Source: Smallanthus sonchifolius (lineage: Eukaryota > Streptophyta > Magnoliopsida > Asterales > Asteraceae). From it: a DNA stretch of 64,000 bases. The translations under genes and the position numbers were made by a program. The notes beneath the pieces are model-generated. The model was not told where the DNA came from. It worked only from the letters and a program-made list of their open reading frames with translations, and did not search any database. This document shows, piece by piece, positions 36,194 to 47,970 of the stretch (the first letter of the stretch is position 1; each line of letters opens with the position of its first letter). The stretch covers positions 36,175,001 to 36,239,000 of the forward strand of contig CM042035.1 in the NCBI GenBank assembly GCA_023525975.1, read 5' to 3'.

Positions 36194-37904
36194 TTAGATC
36201 CAATCACTAGACATACAAAGCCCTATTAATCTAGCATGTGCCTCATGTTTAGCTTGAGGCATGGGCTTAGTGAAAGGATCCATCAAGTTTTCATCCGTAT
36301 GTACTTTGCTAACGATGACATCTCCTAGTTCAACTATTTCTCGAATATATTGGAAAGTCCTCTGAATGTGATTGTTTTTATGATGCGCCCTTGGTTCTTT
36401 CACTTGCGCTATAGCACCAGAGTTATCACAATAGATCTCAATAGGCTTCTCGATGCTCGGCACCACCTTGAGATCAGAGATGAATTTCTTCATCCATGCA
36501 GCGCCCTTGGCTGCCTCCGAAGCAGCAATGTACTCAGATTCAGTCATCAACTATGCAACCACCTTTTGCTTGGAACTTCTCCAGGTAACTGCTCCACCAT
36601 TAAGGGTAAAGACATATCCTGATTGGGATCGAGAATCATCTCGATCAGTCTGGAAGCTAGCATCCATATAGCATCTCACAGTAAGTTCCTCTTCCACACC
36701 TCTATATACCAAGAACATCTCTTTAGTCCTCCGAAGACACTTGAGAATGTTTTTAACAGAAATCCAATGCCTTTCTCCAGGATTCTGTTGGTAACGGCTT
36801 GTCATGCTTAGAGCATACGACACGTCCGGTCTAGTGCAAAACATGGAATACATAATAGATCCAATTGCCGAAGCATATGGAATCCCTTTCATTCTCTTAA
36901 TCTCCTCATCCGAACTAGGACATTAAGATTTGCTTAGAACTGTGCCATGCGCCATAGGTAAGAAACCTTTCTTGGCGTCTTGCATTGAGAAGCGTTTGAT
37001 AAACTTATCAATGTATGCACTTTGACTCAAGCCAATGAGCCGCTTAGATCTGTCTCGATAGATATTTATTCCCAGAATGTACGCGGCTTCTCCTAATCTT
37101 TCATTGAAAAACACTTTCCAAACCAAGACTTAACGTCTTTCAAGGTTGGAATGTGATTACCAATGAGTAATATGTCATCGACATATAAGATCAGGAATGC
37201 AACAGTGCTCCCACTAGTCTTCATGTTAACACATGGCTCATCTTCATTTTTGATAAATTCATATTCCTTGATTTTTTCATCAAAACGAAGATTCTAGCTC
37301 CTTGATGCTTGCTTTAATCCATAAATTGATCTTTTAAGCTTGCACACTTTATCAGGATGTTTAGGATCGACAAAACCTTCTGGCTGAACCATATAGACAT
37401 CCTCAGTTAGATGTCCATTAAGGAAAGCTATTTTGACATCCATTTTTCGTATCTCATAATCGTGAAAAGCGCAATGGCAATCAATATCCTGATGGATTTA
37501 GTCATGGCTACAGGAGAGAAGGTATCCTCATAATCAATTCCTTGAGTTTGAGTGAATCCCTTCGCAACTAACTGTGCCTTAAAAGTATGCACATTTCCAT
37601 CCATTTCGGTTTTCTTCTTGAAAATCCACTTACTCCCAACGGCCTTTCCATTGGGAGGAAGATCAACCAAATCCCAGACTTGGTTGTCATACATGGACTG
37701 CATCTCAGCGTCCATGGCTTCAAGCCATTTATCAGATTCTTTGCTCATATAGCAAATTTGTAGGTGGTAGGTTCGAACTGATCCACCATATATACCTCAT
37801 AATCGCCATATCTCTCAGGTTCTTTGTTGAAACACTTTTGTGTGACAAACACTCTGGATATTGTCTTAGCTTTTGTACTTGTCTTGTAAGTATTAATATT
37901 TGTC
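36194..37904 (-). pseudogene. CopB pol C-terminal half (RT and RNase H), broken
   Basis: RT with AMDAEMQSMYDNQVWDLV and a YVDD region (near 37150-37185), then KSIRILIAIA; RNase H with ESEYIAASEAAKGAAWMKKF and DPFTKPMP. Stops near 36549, between 36893 and 36922 and near 37750, and frameshifts between 37127 and 37428. An open frame upstream of RT (KAKTISRVFV, EPERYGDYEVYM) continues up to 37904, where the SireB LTR begins. Integrase, protease and gag of this copy would lie beyond SireB and are not in the window. Confidence 0.86.
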
Positions 37905-38378
37905 TGTTAGTGTCTGTAAGTATTAGTTATCGAGTTATAATTACTAATGTATGTACTAGTCGTCTGTTTTTTCTCTAAGTGTTTTGCTCACTTAGCATGT
38001 GCGCAGGAATTACTTCCTGCGTACTTTGCGTACTTAACAAGTACGCAGAGTATTCTTGCGTACTTAGCAAGTACGCAAGAATACTCTGTATACTTGTTAA
38101 GTACGCAGGAACAATTTGCCCTGCGCACTTGTTAAGTGCGCAAAGATCAGGTCTAATATAAATAGGCTAGGTTAACAGATGTTATGTACGTAGGCATTAC
38201 GCTCTCATTTGTAACATCTCTGTAACCTTCAAGTTTTATAATTGACGAAGTTTGAAAGTGTTTTCGCTGTCGGTTTACTTTGTGTTACTTGATTCTCCAC
38301 CTAGTCACGGGTATTCTGCACCCGGTCACACTAGTCACACACCCACACGTAACGATCCGAGACACCCGGGGACCTACA
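37905..38378 (+). repeat. SireB 5' LTR (474 bp)
   Basis: Starts TGTTAGTGTC (compare SireA TGTTAGGACA) and ends GGGGACCTACA (SireA GAGGACCTACA). Followed after 2 bp by the primer-binding site. The start was placed by analogy with SireA. Confidence 0.78.
38028..38165 (+). promoter_or_regulatory. SireB LTR palindrome array plus TATA box
   Basis: Four 19-mers with 8-bp arms and a 3-base centre: GCGTACTTAACAAGTACGC (38028-38046), GCGTACTTAGCAAGTACGC (38058-38076), an imperfect copy with first arm GTATACTT (38088-38106), and GCGCACTTGTTAAGTGCGC (38123-38141). TATAAATAG is at 38157-38165, 15 bp after the last unit. Between units the fourth base changes in both arms together. Confidence 0.7.
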
Positions 38379-38480
38379 AGTGGTATTAGAGCTTAGCTCT
38401 TGATTTCGAGTGTTGTGAGTGTGTTAGGAGCATCTTCTACACATCCTATAGAGTTTTTGCAAGCAAAAGTGTGTGTTTTT
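38379..38480 (+). other. SireB PBS and first part of leader
   Basis: 38381-38392 reads TGGTATTAGAGC, a tRNA-iMet type site with one mismatch. The leader is cut at 38480 by SireA and resumes at 52147. Confidence 0.8.
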
Positions 38481-38980
38481 TGTTAGGACATAGTCTGTAA
38501 TGACAAAAGCTTGTAATAGTTAGATCTTATGTCTTTATGTTTTTATTATGTAAATGTCAAAAGTCACTAAGTGTTTTACAAGTATAGCCTAGAGGCGAAC
38601 TTGTTAAGTTCGCCTGGTCTATCAGAGGCGAACTTAATAAGTTCGCTTAAGTCTATCTGAGGCGAACTTGTTAAGTTCGCTTAGTCTGTTAGAGGCGAAC
38701 TTAATAAGTTCGCTTATAGCAGGTCAGTAGTCTATATAGGTGTTTACAGAGTCAGTCGAATGTACAGAACACAGAACAACACAGAACAGAGAATTATCGA
38801 TTAGTCTGATTGAGTCTGCAAACACCATTGTGATTTGGAATACAATTGATGAAGTTTATTTACGTGATTGTCTTCATTGTCTTTTATGCGTATAAATGTT
38901 GATTCGTTGGATTCCGCACTCCGAGTTAACGTCACGTCTTATCACGAGATCGATCCGTAGAAGCGCCATGAGGACCTACA
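38481..38980 (+). repeat. SireA 5' LTR (500 bp)
   Basis: TGTTAGGACA...GGACCTACA, followed by 2 bp and the PBS. Confidence 0.94.
38595..38739 (+). promoter_or_regulatory. SireA LTR palindrome array plus TATA box
   Basis: Four 19-mers at 38595, 38628, 38662 and 38695, alternately GCGAACTTGTTAAGTTCGC and GCGAACTTAATAAGTTCGC, spaced 33-34 bp. TATATAG at 38733-38739 begins 20 bp after the last unit. The 3' LTR has the same module (array from about 51775, TATA 51913-51919). Confidence 0.72.
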
Positions 38981-38982
38981 AG

Positions 38983-38995
38983 TGGTATCAGAGCC
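38983..38995 (+). other. SireA primer-binding site (tRNA-iMet)
   Basis: TGGTATCAGAGCC, perfect match to the common site. Confidence 0.95.
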
Positions 38996-39516
38996 TATGC
39001 TCGTGATCCTTGTTGATTCTAGACGGTTTTATATGCAAATTGACAAGAAATTCATCATCTTTGAGTTTTTCATTTCCATGGAGTTTTCAAGACTATTTTG
39101 ATTCTGATTTGGTGTTTTTGAAGACGAAATTGATCCGATAGAAAGCTTCTATTTGACAAATTACACAATCCTACGGTCCAATTTTGATTAATTCCTTCAA
39201 AATAGTGAATTATGAAGATTTTTGGTCATTTCTGGTTCGCGGTCTCTGTTTGAATTGTTCTTGATTTTGAATCTGCTGAAGCAAGCGAACTTGCTGATTT
39301 CTTGTGCAGGCGAACTTGTCAAGTTCGCTTCTCACAGGATTAAGCGAACTTATTTTAGGCGAACTTAATCAGTTTTTCAAATTTCTGGTTTAAGCGAACT
39401 TATTAAGTTCGCTTCTCATTAAGTTCGCTTGGGTGTATTAGAGGCGAACTTATTATCTTCGCCTGAGGGTAAGACTGTTCAGCACTTGGAAATTTTTCAG
39501 AATTTTTTTAAAAAAA
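38996..39516 (+). other. SireA leader with further palindrome units
   Basis: No ORF. From 39284 to 39470 it holds perfect and imperfect GCGAACTT/AAGTTCGC units, including GCGAACTTATTAAGTTCGC, ending about 50 bp before the gag ATG. In RNA each perfect unit could form an 8-bp hairpin. Confidence 0.7.
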
Positions 39517-42500
39517 ATGGCAAATATGGTTCAAGTAACGAATATGTTCAATTATGACAATGACATTGGTACATCTCAAAAACCTCCGAAGTTGTTGAAT
39601 CTTGCTAATTACTCAAATTGGAAAGATCGGTTCGACCAGTTTGTTTCTTTTACCGACACCAGTCTGTGGATTCCGATTTTAGAAAGATATACGCATCCGA
39701 CTTATTCATGGATGGGACAGGATAATGTTCCAAAGCCGGTATCTGCGTTAACAAATGAAAAAAAGGTGTTGTTTGACAGGGAAAAGAAAGCGATGGCAAG
39801 TATTTCGATGTCTCTTCCGAAGGAAATATATCACAGTTTTAAACAGTTCAAGTCTTCTCAACAACTGTGGGAAGCATTACAGAAAAGGTGTGAAGGAAGT
39901 TTGGATGTGAAGAAGAGTAGAAAGGAGCTATTAAAGAAGCAGTTCTTGGTCTTTAAACATTTTCAAAACGAATCCTTGGATGATCTTGCTACAAGATTCT
40001 ATCATCTTCTTAGTGAACTGGCAAGTGCGTCTGTGGTGTATGAGACTGAGGAAATCAATGATAAATTCTTGGAGGCTTTACCATCAAAATTTGATGTGTA
40101 TACGGTTTTAATCAAAGAGAACATTAAGTACAAAACCATGTCTCTTGAAGAAGTTCTAGGGAAGATTCAGTCGCATGACATGAATATGAAGAAGAAAGAG
40201 ACTAACTTGGAGCATATCCAGGATCCCTCAATGTATTTTGCCAAATCTACTGGTAAAACTGGTACTGGAGTGGCATTCTTTTCTGGCGATGCTCAAGATT
40301 CTTCAAATGATCAGTGTTCTGGAGTTCCGATTCATTCTGGTCATTCTAGTCATTCTGAATTTTCTGCAACTACAACTTCTACTTCATGTGGATCTAATTT
40401 GAATCAGAACGTTGCTGATGATTATCTTGCTATGTTTTCCTCATTCATGGCATCATATGAGAATTTTATTGGAGGTAAAATACATGATCCTGAGGTTATA
40501 GAAGAAGATTTCAGACAGATTGACCCTGTTGATCTGGAAGAAATGAATATCCAATGGAATATGGCCATGTTGATGCGCCAAGCTAAAGATTTCTTGAAGA
40601 AAACTGGCAGAAAATATATTGGCTCAAATAGTCGATCTCGCATGGGTTTTGATAAAAGCAAAGTTCGGTGTTACAACTGTCAAGAATATGGTCACTTTGC
40701 TAAGGAATGTGTGAAGCCAAAGGTCGAGTTTGATTCTCAAAAGAAGCAGCCTAATTTTTAGCATAATAGGAATCAGTCACATGGTTCATCTGGTAATACA
40801 AATCATGCATCTGCTTCATCGGCATTGGTTGCTCAGAACGACGAAAACTATGACTGGGGCATTCATCTGGAAGATTTGGTGGGTGCTGTGAGTCAGGCTT
40901 TTGTAGCAGAAATTCATTCTGAAAATCCAAAGGAGCTGGCTGATGATGATAGTTCAAATGATGATTCAAGTGAGAGTTCAAGTGATGGTTCGAGTGATGG
41001 TGACAGTGTGCAGGTTGTTGATGAAGAGGTAGAACAAGTGCAGAATATTGATTCTGATGTTGCATCAGATGTTACTGAGGAGGATATTGTTCTTACTGAA
41101 AATGTTTCTGATGGTGTTGATTCAGAAAATATTCCCATTGCCAAAGTTTTCATGGCAGACATGTCTGATCCGTCAAAGGTAAAAGACTCTGTTTGTCATA
41201 TTTTATGTTCTAACTACATTACTGTTAAAGATAAATTGCAAAAGGTCATGGATGATAACACAAACTTGATTTGTGACATGAAATCGATGCATACTGTTAA
41301 TCAGAAACTAAAAGATAATGATAAATTGTGCATCGATAGAATTGAGTCTTTGAAAAGAGACTTAAATTCTCTGGGGTTGAAATATAAAGAACAAGCTTAT
41401 CTGGATATGGCTTATGCTGAAATAGAAAAACGAACTGAGGTTATTGCTCAAAAGAATAATGAAATTTCTGACAAAGAGTCTGAGGTGGTCAAACTTCATA
41501 GAAAGCTGGAAAATTTTACAAATTCTTCTGTTGTTTTGGAATATTTTAACTCAAATGCTGATCCTACTAAATGGGTTGCTGGTATTGGATTTGTTCCTCC
41601 ACCGTTTAATGCAAACTATGTGGTTGAACCTGAAATCATTCACGAAGAGGAAATAGATCCAAAAACAGTATTGAAAGTGAACCCGGTAACTAGTGAGGAT
41701 ATGTTTTATGAGTCTGAGTCTGAAGATGAGGTGTTTGATGAAAAGAAGGTTGAGGGTATTGCAAAAGAGGTGAAACTTGATGAACCAACAGTTGTAAAAG
41801 TTGTTACCCGTGATAGATGCATTCTGACTGAACCTAATGAGGTGAAGGTTGTTACTCCTAAGCTTTCTCCAATTTTACAGTCGAGTGGGTTTGTCGCTGC
41901 TGGTTATCAAAAAGTACATTCTTCAAAGGTGCCAACATAGGCTTATGTTCCAAAGAAGCCGATAAACTGTTCTGGACATTCCTCTTAAGCTTATTCCTCT
42001 GATGGATCCTCAAATTCAAAGAAAACTCCTTATTTCAGAACTTATCAAGAAAGAAGAGTGTGTTTTCATTGCAACGAGGCTGGTCACATTCTGATCAATT
42101 ATCCTTATAAGAACCAGGGTAAAATGAAGACTGTTCCTTCACAACCGAAAGTGGTGAAGATTCTGAAAAGAAAAGATGAGGGGAAGTCGTCTTCTAACTT
42201 GGAGAAAAATTTGCCTGGTCGATCTTTTGTTAAATCCTCTGGATTTAAACAACAGGAAAAATTTAATTCTAAATCTTTTGTATGCAAAGAGAAACTTGAG
42301 ATTCCTAATGTTGGAACTTCAAAAGAGTCTCAGCAGGAAGTTAAATTGTCTAGACCTCAAAGGAGAAGACGAAACAGAAAATTGAAGAAAATTTTGGAAA
42401 CATCCGAATCTGATAATAATATATCAAATAACGTTTTTCAAAATAATAAAAATGGATCTTCTTTGAAAAAGTCTGATTGTCAAACTTCTGTTCCAAAAGT

Positions 42501-42597
42501 GAATGATAAGATTTATTGTAAATTACAAGAAGTTGTTTATTTTGATCAAACTGGACGACCCAAGACCACGATGGCTTGGGTTCCTATTTCTAACTGA
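39517..42597 (+). pseudogene. SireA gag, broken
   Basis: About 1026 codons in one frame. Residues 1-230: capsid-like (YSNWKDRFDQFV, LWEALQKRCEG). CCHC knuckle CYNCQEYGHFAKEC at about 385. An acidic Ser/Asp-rich stretch, then a predicted coiled coil (about 580-680, heptad-rich KNNEISDKESEVVKLHRKLE). A second knuckle CFHCNEAGHILINY at about 848 has Tyr where the last Cys is expected. Basic segment RPQRRRRNRKLKK follows. Stops: TAG 40759, TAG 41938, TAA 41986. The end WVPISN then TGA (42595) matches the usual SIRE gag end. Confidence 0.88.
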
Positions 42598-45500
42598 TTC
42601 TCGTTGTTTATGTAGGGACAACCAAGGAGGACTATCAACAATACATGGTATGTGGATAGTGGTTGCTCTCGACATATGACAGGGAATGTTAGATTGCTTG
42701 AGGATGTTAAACAAATTGATGGTGGTTATGTCTCTTTTGCGGGGAATAAAGGCAGGTACATAACTGGACAGGGAACGTTAAAGAATGAAAAAGTAAAATT
42801 TGAGAAGGTGAATTATGTTGAGCAGCTTGAGCACAATCTTTTAAGTGTATCACAAGTTTGTGACAAGAAGTTTTCGTTCCATTTCAACGATGCTGAATGC
42901 TATATTTTGAAACCGGGCTTTGTGATTCCTGATGAATGGATTCTCATGAAGGCTTCGAGGAGAAATGACACGTATGTCCTTGACATGAGTGTCGCCACTA
43001 CAATGGATTCAATTCCTACTTGTTTACTCTCCAAGGCGTATGAATCTGATTCAATATTGTGGCACAGGAAGCTAGCTCACATTAACTATAGAAAGATGAA
43101 CTACATTGTTAGGAATGATCTGGTTCTTGGTATTCCGAAGATGAAATTCTCTGTTCCTGATGACTGTATTCCTTGCAAGAAGGGGAAGCAAAGAAAGAAA
43201 TCTCACAAATCTAAATCGACGAATTCTATCGTAACTCCTTTGGAGTTGCTGCATATGGATTTGTTCGGTCCTATCAGTATCAGGAGCATTGGTGGAAAAT
43301 CGTACTTCTTGGTAGTAACTGATGATTACTCCAGATTTTCATGGGTTAAGTTTCTTTCCTCTAAAGCTGAAACCACTGAGTTGGTACAATACTTAATCCT
43401 GGGTTTGGAGAATTTATTAAATCTGAAAGTCAGAAGAATCAGGAGTGACAATGGCAGCGAATTTAAGAATAGCAAAATGGGATTATTCTGTCTATAAAAA
43501 GGAATTCATCATGAATTCAGTGCGCCATATGTTCCTCAACAAAACGGTGTTGCTGAACGAAAAAACAGGACTTTGGTCGAAACGGCTCGCACGATGCTTG
43601 AGGATTCTAAGCTTCCAATCACCTTTTGGGCTGAAGCTGTGAATACTGCGTGTCACGTTTTGAACAGGGTCTTGACCGTCAAGCAACATAACAAGACTTG
43701 CTATGAATTGCTGAATAATCGAAAGCCGAATCTAGATTATTTACTACCTTTTGGTAATCCTTGCACCCTATTGAAAGTTCGAGATGTCCCAACAAAATTC
43801 AGTGCGAAGGCTATTGAAGGGATTTTTCTGGGGTATGTGGCTAATTCGACTACCAACAGGGTTTATAACAAAGAGACGCGACAAGTTGAAGAATGGTTCC
43901 ATATTGACTGTTCAAATCGGTCTTTACCACAAATGGTGATTGGTCCGGATTGGGCATTTGATTATGAAAACTTATTCAAGTCTTTTCATTTACCTTCTGA
44001 TATTTCTGCTGAAGATGCTGCTGTTCTTTATGATTCTTGTCAGGATGCACAGCATAATGGCTTTCTACCAAATGCAGTTCCAAATTCATTGATTCCATCT
44101 ACTTCTGCTCCCGATCCTAATGTTGCTTCTTGTTCAGGTCCACAAGATTCAGAGAGTGAGGAGGATAATGCTATTTTTCAAGATTCTTTTGCTGATCCGT
44201 TGTTGGGTGATGATCCATTACCTTCGACACAAGCTCAGGGGGGATTCCTACAAATTTAGACTCGGAAATTCCTATTAATCAAGATTATTCTTATCAATCT
44301 GAATCTACTCAAGTTGAAGTGTTGCCGGTTCCTGAGGTTGCATCCATCAAGGAACTCAAAGATCATCCGGTGACAAATATAATTGGGAATTTGCAGGATG
44401 GAGTGAAGACGCGTTCTCTTGTTGACAATACTTGTTTGTATACCTGCATTAAAGATTCTAGTGTGCTTGATGATTGCTCACATTCATGCTTTATTTCGCA
44501 GGTTGAACCCAAGAATGTTGAAATGGCTTTAAATGACAACAATTGGATAGAAGCTATGCGGGAAGAACTTGCTCAATTTGATAAACTTAAGGTTTGGAAT
44601 CTTGTTGATCTTCCGAAGGGTGCGTATCCGATGGGTGTTTAAATGTAAGAAAGACGATCGTGGTGTCGTGGTACGTAACAAGGCAAGATTAGTTGTCCAA
44701 GGCTTCAATCAACAAGAAGGAATTGATTACACCGAGGTTTATGCGCCTTTTGCGAGGCTCGAAGCTATAAGGCTGTTTCTAGCTTTTGCTTATTTTAAAG
44801 GTTTTAAGGTGTTTCAATTAGACGTAAAAAGTGCGTTTTTGTATGGAAAGGTCAATGAGGAAGTCTATGTGTCTCAGCCGCCGGGGTTTGAAGATCCACT
44901 GAATCCGAATATGGTCTTTAAGCTTGATAAGGCCCTCTATGGTCTTCATCAGGCTCCTCGTGCGTGGTATGAAACTTTATCCACACATCTTTTGGCAAAT
45001 GACTTTGTTCGTGGAAAGATAGACTCGACCTTATTCATAAAGAAATCAGGGGGAGATTACCTACTGGTGCAGATTTATGTGGACGATATTATTTTTGGCT
45101 CAACAAATGAAGGGTTATGCAAAGATTTTGAGGGTGTTATGAAGTCGAAATTCGAAATGTCAGCTATGGGAGAGTTATCGTTTTTCTTAGGTTTGCAAGT
45201 AAATCAAAAGGAAGATGGTTTCTTTATTCATCAGTCCTAGTATGTCAAAGACATCTTGAGCCGGTTCAAGATGGAGGATTATACCCCATATGATACTCCA
45301 ATTCCGGTCAATCATAAGTTGAATTCTGACTCGGATGGAAAAGATGTGGATTGTCGACTTTACAGAGCTATGATTGGATCCCTCATGTACTTAACCGCTT
45401 CAAGGCCGGATATAATGTTCGCCGTGTGCATCTGTTCCAGATTCCAGGCAAAGCCAAAAGAATCCCACTTAATTGCTGTGAAAAGAATCTTTCGATATTT

Positions 45501-45987
45501 GAAAGGAAAACAACGTTTGGGGCTATGGTATCCTCATGGTTCTAACTTTGATTTCAATGCATATACTGATTCTGATTTTGGTAGTTGTTGTTTGGACAGG
45601 AAATCTACAACAGGTGGTTGCCAGTTCTTAGGTAATCGACTTATGTCCTGGCAATGCAAAAAGCAAACCACAGTCTCGATTTCTACATGCGAAGCAGAAT
45701 ATATCGCTGCTGCGAGTTGTTGTTCACAGATCCTGTGGATACAATAACAATTGAGAGATTACGGTTTGAATTTCACAGGAACCCCTATGCTTATTGATAA
45801 TAATGCTACTATGTCCATAACTAATAATCCTGTTAAACATAGTAAAACTAAGCACATCGAGATTCGATATTATTTTATTCGTGATTGTGCAGAGAAAAGG
45901 TTGATTGAGCTGGTCAAGGTACACACTGACGATAATTTTGCTGATTTGTTTACTAAGCATTTGATCGTACCAGGTTTGAATTCCTAA
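42598..45987 (+). pseudogene. SireA pol (protease, integrase, RT, RNase H), broken
   Basis: In frame with gag after its TGA. Protease YVDSGCSRHMTG (near 42650); GAG-pre-integrase HRKLAHINYRKMN; integrase core DDYSRFSWVKFLSS and RSDNGSEFKN, GVAERKNRTLVE; RT with AFLYGKVNEEVYVSQPPGFE and IYVDDIIFGS (near 45077); RNase H CEAEYIAAASC and HTDDNFADLFTK. Lesions: TAG 42613, TAA 43495, an extra G in the G6 run at 44238-44243, a small deletion near 44628 that restores frame, TAG 45238, TAA 45745. Confidence 0.9.
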
Positions 45988-47280
45988 TTAAAATGATTGG
46001 TATGATCAATCCCGAATAAAAGCTTTTCAAAATCAGAATTTCATGGAAAATTTTGTTTTTAATTTCTTTTATTGCTTTATTACATTTCTGCATTTATGTT
46101 TCAGTCAAAAAGTTCTTAATTTATAAAAAGTCAAAACAAATTGAAAAATATAAAATTTGACATCATTTGAAGTTAGAGAAGAAATGATAGTACATCGGTG
46201 ATTAGTTCATTTCACACGACCTTAGTAGACCTTTGATAAATGATTGCTTAAACGGAGTTGATTTGATCTAAATTTCAAAGTCTGTATAAATGAGAAATGA
46301 TAGTGTTGTGAATGCTCTAATATTGATAAATTTTTTTTAATTTGTGTATGAGTTTTGAATCTTGAATTGTCAATAGACTAGAAGCGTTTTGAAACTAATA
46401 GTAGTGTGAAAATTAAATATAATATGATTACATCTGTGATTTGAATCCATTATATGCCTGGGTGTGTGTGTAAAAGATTATTATCAGATAAAGAATATAT
46501 GGTTTTAAAGAATTTCATGAGACCAATATCGAATTATATCTTTAGCACAAATTTATTTCAGCTCAGTTCACTTCACTGCCCATGCCCCGAAAAACATGCA
46601 AGGTGTTGTTGAACTAAGATATGCTTTCAAAATCTGTTGAAACATATATTCGCCCTTGGATCAGTTAGATACATCATCTAGTCTGACTTCATTGAAACTT
46701 ATCCAGATAATAGTTGGATCCTCATACCTGAATCTGTTGATTCTCATTATACAGCCAATTCATTAGAATCTTCTGATTCTGAATCATCATGATTCTTATA
46801 TCCTTTGGGATCTGCTTCTATGCTTGTGCTAAATGAGATAATTTCATCTTGGAAATTGATCTAATCTTAAAAATAAACTGGATATGTCTTGAAGATAGTG
46901 CAATTTATATTTCTGTTTGGCATATATGTGGGGTACACGATGTGTTTCATCAAAATGGTACTAAATCACATGAATTTGGAAAATAAACGCTTATAGTTTC
47001 AAGTCTTATAATATTGACAAATTTAAGAGTTCATGCTTTATATTTCAAATTCGGTATAAATAAAAGAGCATTTCATAACCTGATCTCATTTACTTTGAAA
47101 TTTATCGCGTATCATTTCAAATATTATTCAAATACTGAAAAGAATGTACAAAATAAAAAAGATGCAAAGTGCACAAGACTGAGTTGGTTGGTTTCATATT
47201 ATAGGTTACCTTTGTTATTGCTAAAATGTGTGATGAGCTACTCGGATACTGATATGATCTTCTTACTCATGATGTCCAAT

Positions 47281-47540
47281 CAAAAATATGTGATTCCGTT
47301 GGTAAAGATAAAAATCCAAAAATATGTGATTTCAGTTTGTAAAGATAAAAATCCAAAAATATGTGATTCCGTTGGTAAAGATAAAAATCCAAAAATATGT
47401 GATTTCAGTTTGTAAAGATAAAAATCCAAAAATATGTGATTCCGTTTGTAAAGATAAAATCCAAAAATATGTGATTCCGTTTGTACAGATAAAATCCAAA
47501 AAAATATGTGTTTCCGTCTGTATAGATAAAACTCAAAAAG
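47281..47540 (+). repeat. 36-37-bp tandem repeat, about seven units
   Basis: Units of the form 'caaaaatatgtgattccg' plus 'ttggtaaagataaaaatc', alternating with a 'gatttcagtttg' variant, becoming degenerate at the right end. Its minus-strand translation (repeated YFWIFIFTN) is an artefact of the repeat. Confidence 0.85.
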
Positions 47541-47689
47541 ATTTTGATTTTGATTTTCCATGAAAATTCTAAACTATTATTAAAATTGTTTGGGATTGGA
47601 TCGGATACAAGATGCTGACGAAAGTTCAAGACTTGAAAGGTTGAAGGTGGAAAAATTTTGTTCAAGGCAAAAGTGATTAGATATTATGT

Positions 47690-47970
47690 TCGCCTGTGTA
47701 CAGTGAAGCGAACTTAATATGTTCGCCCGAGAACAGTGAAGCGAACTTAATTTGTTTGCATGTGTACAGTGAAGCGAACTTAATATGTTCGCCCGAGAAT
47801 AGTGAAGCGAATTTAATCTGATTGTCTGTGGTGAAGCGAACTTAGCTTGTTCGCCGATGGCTTGTAGCGAACTTAACAAGTTCGCCTAAATAAGCGAACT
47901 TAATGTGTTTAAGGTTCTAGATCAAGCGAACTTATCAGATTCATCGTCTTCTTCATTTTAGGCGAACTTA
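47690..47970 (+). repeat. Internal cluster of GCGAACTT/AAGTTCGC units upstream of ORF3
   Basis: About seven units, mostly imperfect (GCGAACTTAATATGTTCGC), one perfect (GCGAACTTAACAAGTTCGC near 47867-47885). Same motif as in the LTR and leader. Spacing about 35-45 bp. Confidence 0.75.

Larger units (their letters stand above)
25673..37904 (-). mobile_element. CopB: Ty1/copia, tandem copies sharing one LTR, multiply interrupted
   Basis: Pieces: gag and leader (25673-27351), PBS, LTR (27366-27520 and 34471-35404) and pol (36194-37904). Left of the LTR lie PBS, leader and gag, so it is a 5' LTR for that side. Right of it lie PPT and pol 3' end, so it is also a 3' LTR. That order needs two head-to-tail copies joined through one LTR. 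CopA2 interrupts the LTR and SireB interrupts pol. Confidence 0.82.

Noticed and set aside
38595..38713. CRISPR-like array (short palindromic repeats every 33-34 bp)
   Set aside because: Intervals between units are short and similar to each other, the units lie in an LTR next to a TATA box, there are no cas genes, and the genome is a plant.
47280..47665. Minus-strand ORFs rich in Tyr, Phe and Ile
   Set aside because: They are translations of the 36-37-bp tandem repeat and have no independent support.
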